Virus record (IMG/VR): IMGVR_UViG_3300030108_001346
Coordinates: 1-26,373 of that record
From: a virus
Length of the DNA stretch: 26,373 nt
Strand: one strand, 5' to 3'
Shown here: in pieces, positions 23,938 to 26,373 of the stretch
Layout: the number at the start of each line of letters is the position of its first letter
Position numbering within the stretch: position 1 is the stretch's first letter
Notes under the pieces: generated by a model
What the model was told of the DNA's origin: nothing
Databases searched by the model: none
Seen by the model: the letters and a program-made list of their open reading frames with translations, nothing else
Position numbers and translations under genes: made by a program

Positions 23938-24475
23938 AATTTATAACCAAAATTGTATTTAATTTTTTAGATGTATTTTCTGTAATCATATATCTTTGTG
24001 TAGCAGGAAACATAATGAAGTGATTATTTTTAACTGGAATATGCCATGTTCTGTTTTTTCTTCTGTTATCGTCATACTCAATAATACACTCACATGAATT
24101 AGGTTCTACGTCTACCACATATATCAATGTATAATCTGGTGAATTTCTTAAGTCAACTGGGTCTACATAGCATCTTAAAAAAGACTGTTCTTTAGGATGT
24201 AAAATTTTACCGTGTATGTCTTTTGTCACTAATGTATGATGATATTCTACTCTCCAATGGTCTCTTATATAATCTTGCATCCATTGTAATGGTTGTGAAA
24301 AAGGCACTTTATAATCTTTATAGGAATAAGCTTTAGGATTATTATTTATTCTGTTTTCAGTAACAAATGATTTAATAATATCGTTTTTAATTTTATTACG
24401 ATCAATTTCAAAGCCTTTCGGCATTGCTATCTCACCTGTATATAAGTCTACTTCTGTTAATACTTTCTTATGCAT
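23924..24475 (-). CDS. Hypothetical protein of possible jelly-roll/2OG-oxygenase-like fold
   Basis: A 183-aa protein leading the oxygenase cassette. The C-terminal half has strands typical of a double-stranded beta-helix (SCECIIEYDDNRRKNRTWHI, PVKNNHFIMFPATQRYMITE, KLNTILVINYEYI), with FPATQRYMI at the place where oxygenases of this type carry FP-x-x-x-H. The iron-binding HxD...H set is missing, so it is either a non-catalytic relative or another jelly-roll protein. HHTLVTKDIHGKILHPKEQS (about 80-99) is conserved-looking but unassigned. The ATG at 24475 has a very short predicted leader; an in-frame ATG at 24424 has a better RBS (AGGTGAG) and could be the true start. Confidence 0.65.
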   Translation of the reverse strand: MHKKVLTEVDLYTGEIAMPKGFEIDRNKIKNDIIKSFVTENRINNNPKAYSYKDYKVPFSQPLQWMQDYIRDHWRVEYHHTLVTKDIHGKILHPKEQSFLRCYVDPVDLRNSPDYTLIYVVDVEPNSCECIIEYDDNRRKNRTWHIPVKNNHFIMFPATQRYMITENTSKKLNTILVINYEYI

Positions 24476-24486
24476 ACCTGTTAAGA

Positions 24487-24515
24487 TATGTAATAAAATT
24501 CTCTTAAAATGTCAA
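24487..24515 (-). promoter_or_regulatory. Sigma70-like promoter candidate before the oxygenase cassette
   Basis: In the 45-bp gap before the 183-aa gene the minus strand holds a perfect -35 TTGACA (24515-24510), a 17-nt spacer and TACATA (24492-24487) as a weak -10; TATTAC two bases earlier is an alternative with a 15-nt spacer. This would let the oxygenase cassette be expressed apart from the structural transcript. The -10 is poor, so this is tentative. Confidence 0.4.
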
Positions 24516-24520
24516 TATGA

Positions 24521-24937
24521 TTATTTTTCTACTTTATCCCAGCTTTGTCCAGATTCATTCCAAACATATCTGTGAGTTTCTAATTCATCTTCAGATAATT
24601 CTGGTTCATCACCTATTGGTGATTGCCATCTAGCTTTTGCCACATTTAAAGTCCAACTAGCATGAGGTTTTTTACCAATAAAAATATCGTTATCTTCATC
24701 ATAAGTCATACCTATTCCTGCGTAGTTACCTCTTAAAGGTGTCCCACCTAATTTATGTTGTCCGCCAGATGTATTATAAGATGTTTTTTTCCAAAGAGGC
24801 CAGCTGTGGATTCTTTCCAAAAACTGTCTACCTACTTCTTCATCTTCAACACCATCAGCATTTTGACAATCTTTATCAGCTACAACTTCTACGCTGATAA
24901 CTTTATTGTTTGCTCCTAGTTTTGCATAATGTGCCAT
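24521..24937 (-). CDS. Conserved small phage protein, Trp-rich (hypothetical)
   Basis: A 138-aa protein starting MAHYAKLGANNKVISVEVVA, then DGVEDEEVGRQFLERIH, LRGNYAGIGMTYDEDNDIFI, GKKPHASWTLNVAKARWQSP and a C-terminal YVWNESGQSWDKVEK. The layout (AKL-x-x-NNKV start; RGNYAGIG-x-x-Y; FI-x-x-KPHASW; W near the end) is that of small proteins common in cyanophages and other marine phages, where they lie close to fibre genes; their function is unknown. It has a weak or no SD and sits 38 bp after the Gly-rich fibre gene. It may be a fibre-associated protein or chaperone, which is inference from place. Confidence 0.75.
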   Translation of the reverse strand: MAHYAKLGANNKVISVEVVADKDCQNADGVEDEEVGRQFLERIHSWPLWKKTSYNTSGGQHKLGGTPLRGNYAGIGMTYDEDNDIFIGKKPHASWTLNVAKARWQSPIGDEPELSEDELETHRYVWNESGQSWDKVEK

Positions 24938-24975
24938 AATGTTCTCCTTATATATTATTTTTAATTATCATTCAA

Positions 24976-26289
24976 CTATTGAAATTTATATCTTAATATT
25001 ACTATTCCTGATCCTCCAGCGCCACCAGCACCTGTTCCAGGTCCACCAATACCTCCACCTCCTCCACCACCACCAGTGTTAGTTGTTCCAGCAGTTGCCG
25101 CTCCTGGTCCTCCTGGTCCTGGTCCTGATCCACCAGTTCCACCACCTGCTGGTCCTGGTCCTCCGTTAGCGCAATTTGAACCTCCACCTCCACCACCACC
25201 GGCTCGTGCTGTTGGTGTGCCATTTATTGTAGAAGTTGCTCCAGTACCACCTGTACCAGCAACCGGCGCTGATCCATTTCCTCCTGCTCCTGTTGCACCA
25301 CCACCTGCACCTTGACCCTCTGGACCTTGTGTTCCTCCGTCATTACCTTGAGGAGGAGATACTGGTGGTACATTTCCTGAACCAGAACCTGGCACTCCAT
25401 ATGTTCCACCGCCAGATCCACCATCGGCACCGCTTATAGCTTTACCTCCACCGCCACCACCAGCAGAAGTTATTGTTGAAAAAGTTGATACACCTCCCGC
25501 AGCACCTGTTGTATTATTATTTGGTCCTGGTCCTGCAGCACCTCCTGCACCTACTGTAATAGGAAATGATCCAACACTCCCTTGTATAGCAGCTACACAA
25601 GCCCCTAAAGGGGAAACTGTAAAAGAACCAGTAGAAGTACCGGAAGATTCTCTATAGCCTCCTGCACCTCCACCTCCTCCTCCTGTAGCACCACCTGCAC
25701 CACCTGCTACTACCATATAATCTATTTTTGCTAATGGTCCTCCTCCTGCTGAAACACAAAAAGTACCACTACTTGTAAAAGTATGAACCTTAAAATTTGT
25801 ATCAACAGTTGTGATTGTACCACCTGTTGCAGTAATAAATCCTGAACCAGTTACGTTAGAAGTTGAATCATGTATGTCTTGCCAACCTTTAGTTCCATCC
25901 ACATAAATTAAAGTAACTGATTGAGATTCTGTGTTTAAAGTTGCACATAAACAGTTACCATTAATTTTTGATCCACCTCTACCTACCGTTACAGCATTTG
26001 TATCCCAAGTGTTTGCGTAGTCTTTAAAAGCTACTATATCTCCTGCCGATGGAGAACTTGGTAAAGTAACTGTTATCGCTCCACCACAAGTATTAACAAA
26101 ATATCCTTTACCACTTTCAGCAGTTAAAGGTGAAGTCTTGGCAGTCGTACACCAATCAACTGTGCCTGTTCTTCCAAATCCAGTTTGTGTTGCACCACAA
26201 GCTAACGTTACTGCTGTGCTCGGACCACCTAATGTAAGTGTTGATCCATTTTCTTTTTCTATTTTATTTACTTTAATTGTACTTGTCAT
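24976..26289 (-). CDS. Tail fibre with Gly/Pro-rich receptor-binding tip
   Basis: A 437-aa fibre. The N-terminus (MTSTIKVNKIEKENGSTLTL, 1-20) is the attachment element seen in marine phage fibres. Residues 58-137 are the module shared with the 241-aa protein (F-x-NT, LPSSPSAGDIV, GRGGSKIN, QSVTLIYVDGTKGW). Then comes the linker FKVHTFTSSGTFCVSAGG (166-183) and, from about 187, DYMVVAGG followed by some 240 residues of Gly-rich sequence with Pro/Ser/Thr/Ala and a hydrophobic end (GGSGIVILRYKFQ). Gly-rich polyglycine-type tips of this kind are known receptor-binding domains of phage adhesins and vary quickly. The complementary strand gives Pro-rich shadow frames. No SD precedes the ATG; coupling to the upstream gene over 7 bp is likely. 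Confidence 0.85.
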   Translation of the reverse strand: MTSTIKVNKIEKENGSTLTLGGPSTAVTLACGATQTGFGRTGTVDWCTTAKTSPLTAESGKGYFVNTCGGAITVTLPSSPSAGDIVAFKDYANTWDTNAVTVGRGGSKINGNCLCATLNTESQSVTLIYVDGTKGWQDIHDSTSNVTGSGFITATGGTITTVDTNFKVHTFTSSGTFCVSAGGGPLAKIDYMVVAGGAGGATGGGGGGAGGYRESSGTSTGSFTVSPLGACVAAIQGSVGSFPITVGAGGAAGPGPNNNTTGAAGGVSTFSTITSAGGGGGGKAISGADGGSGGGTYGVPGSGSGNVPPVSPPQGNDGGTQGPEGQGAGGGATGAGGNGSAPVAGTGGTGATSTINGTPTARAGGGGGGGSNCANGGPGPAGGGTGGSGPGPGGPGAATAGTTNTGGGGGGGGIGGPGTGAGGAGGSGIVILRYKFQ

Positions 26290-26296
26290 AATTTAT

Positions 26297-26373
26297 TTAA
26301 GGTGTAAATGTTCCACTTCCTGTAAATATTCTAATTGTATCAGAACCACAAGTTGCTGTTACATTACCACCTG
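26297..26373 (-). CDS. C-terminal end of a further fibre protein, truncated by the window edge
   Basis: The minus strand has an open frame from the right edge to a TAA at 26299-26297. The visible 24 residues are GGNVTATCGSDTIRIFTGSG followed by TFTP. The end F-T-G-S-G-T-F matches the linker FTSSGTF of the adjacent 437-aa fibre (about residue 171-177), so this is most likely the C-terminus of another fibre or adhesion protein of the same build, but lacking the Gly-rich tip. Most of the gene lies outside the window. Confidence 0.7.
   Translation of the reverse strand, partial: GGNVTATCGSDTIRIFTGSGTFTP

Noticed and set aside
25076-25315. Plus-strand Pro-rich frame
   Set aside because: It is the complement of Gly codons of the fibre tip (GGN gives NCC); a mere shadow of low-complexity coding sequence.
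1-26373. CRISPR arrays, tRNA genes, insertion sequences, attachment sites or integrase
   Set aside because: No regularly spaced direct repeats, cloverleaf-like sequences, transposase or recombinase motifs were found by reading; short tRNA-like structures could be missed without a search tool.

Overview
The window looks like about 26 kb of a tailed dsDNA phage genome, AT-rich, with nearly gapless genes. It most resembles uncultured short-tailed (podovirus-like) marine phages. The reasons are a family A polymerase/DUF3310 replication block, a very large helical protein of probable DNA-ejection type, a 'stabilisation/nozzle'-type tail protein, a structural protein ending in a domain typical of marine phage contigs (ADDVPARLSKNEFV...), fibres with Gly-rich tips, and a run of 2-oxoglutarate/Fe(II) oxygenases. 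The host cannot be read from the sequence; an AT-rich marine alphaproteobacterium of SAR11 type is plausible. Terminase, portal, major capsid, integrase, endolysin and RNA polymerase genes are absent from the window and, if present, lie outside it.

Layout. Positions 1-7160 (minus strand) form the replication module. Read in the direction of transcription it holds two small unknown proteins, a candidate ssDNA-binding protein, an archaeo-eukaryotic-type primase with a C-terminal four-cysteine (PriL/Fe-S-like) domain, a UvrD/PcrA-like SF1 helicase, a DUF3310 protein, a family A DNA polymerase with proofreading exonuclease, and a truncated unknown gene at the left edge. Positions 7209-8836 (plus strand) hold an island of two genes, a SNF2-type ATPase and a small two-helix membrane protein. 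Two interlocked sigma70-like promoters occupy the 48-bp divergent gap and the first codons of the minus gene. Positions 8833-26373 (minus strand) hold the structural module. It contains an XhlA-like membrane protein, the 1454-aa putative ejection protein, a series of structural proteins joined by one-base TAATG overlaps, the tail nozzle protein, two fibre or adhesion proteins, a cassette of three 2OG-Fe(II) oxygenases plus a fourth protein of possibly related fold, a small conserved protein, a Gly/Pro-rich fibre and the tail end of a further fibre.

How it works together. The module at 1-7160 is probably expressed early from a consensus host-type promoter. The primase, SSB candidate, helicases and polymerase would form a replisome in which a PriS/PriL-like primase replaces the TOPRIM-DnaB primase-helicase usual in T7-like phages. 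The right part is a long structural transcript coming from beyond the right edge. It runs head-on into the SNF2 island with no clear terminator. Two strong inverted repeats sit in otherwise gapless operons, one between the SSB candidate and the primase and one between the oxygenase cassette and the tail genes. The most unusual points are the single-chain Fe-S-like primase beside a Leu762-type polymerase, the oxygenase cassette next to a Gly/Pro-rich fibre, the hairpin that hides a ribosome binding site, and the interlocked divergent promoters predicting a leaderless mRNA.
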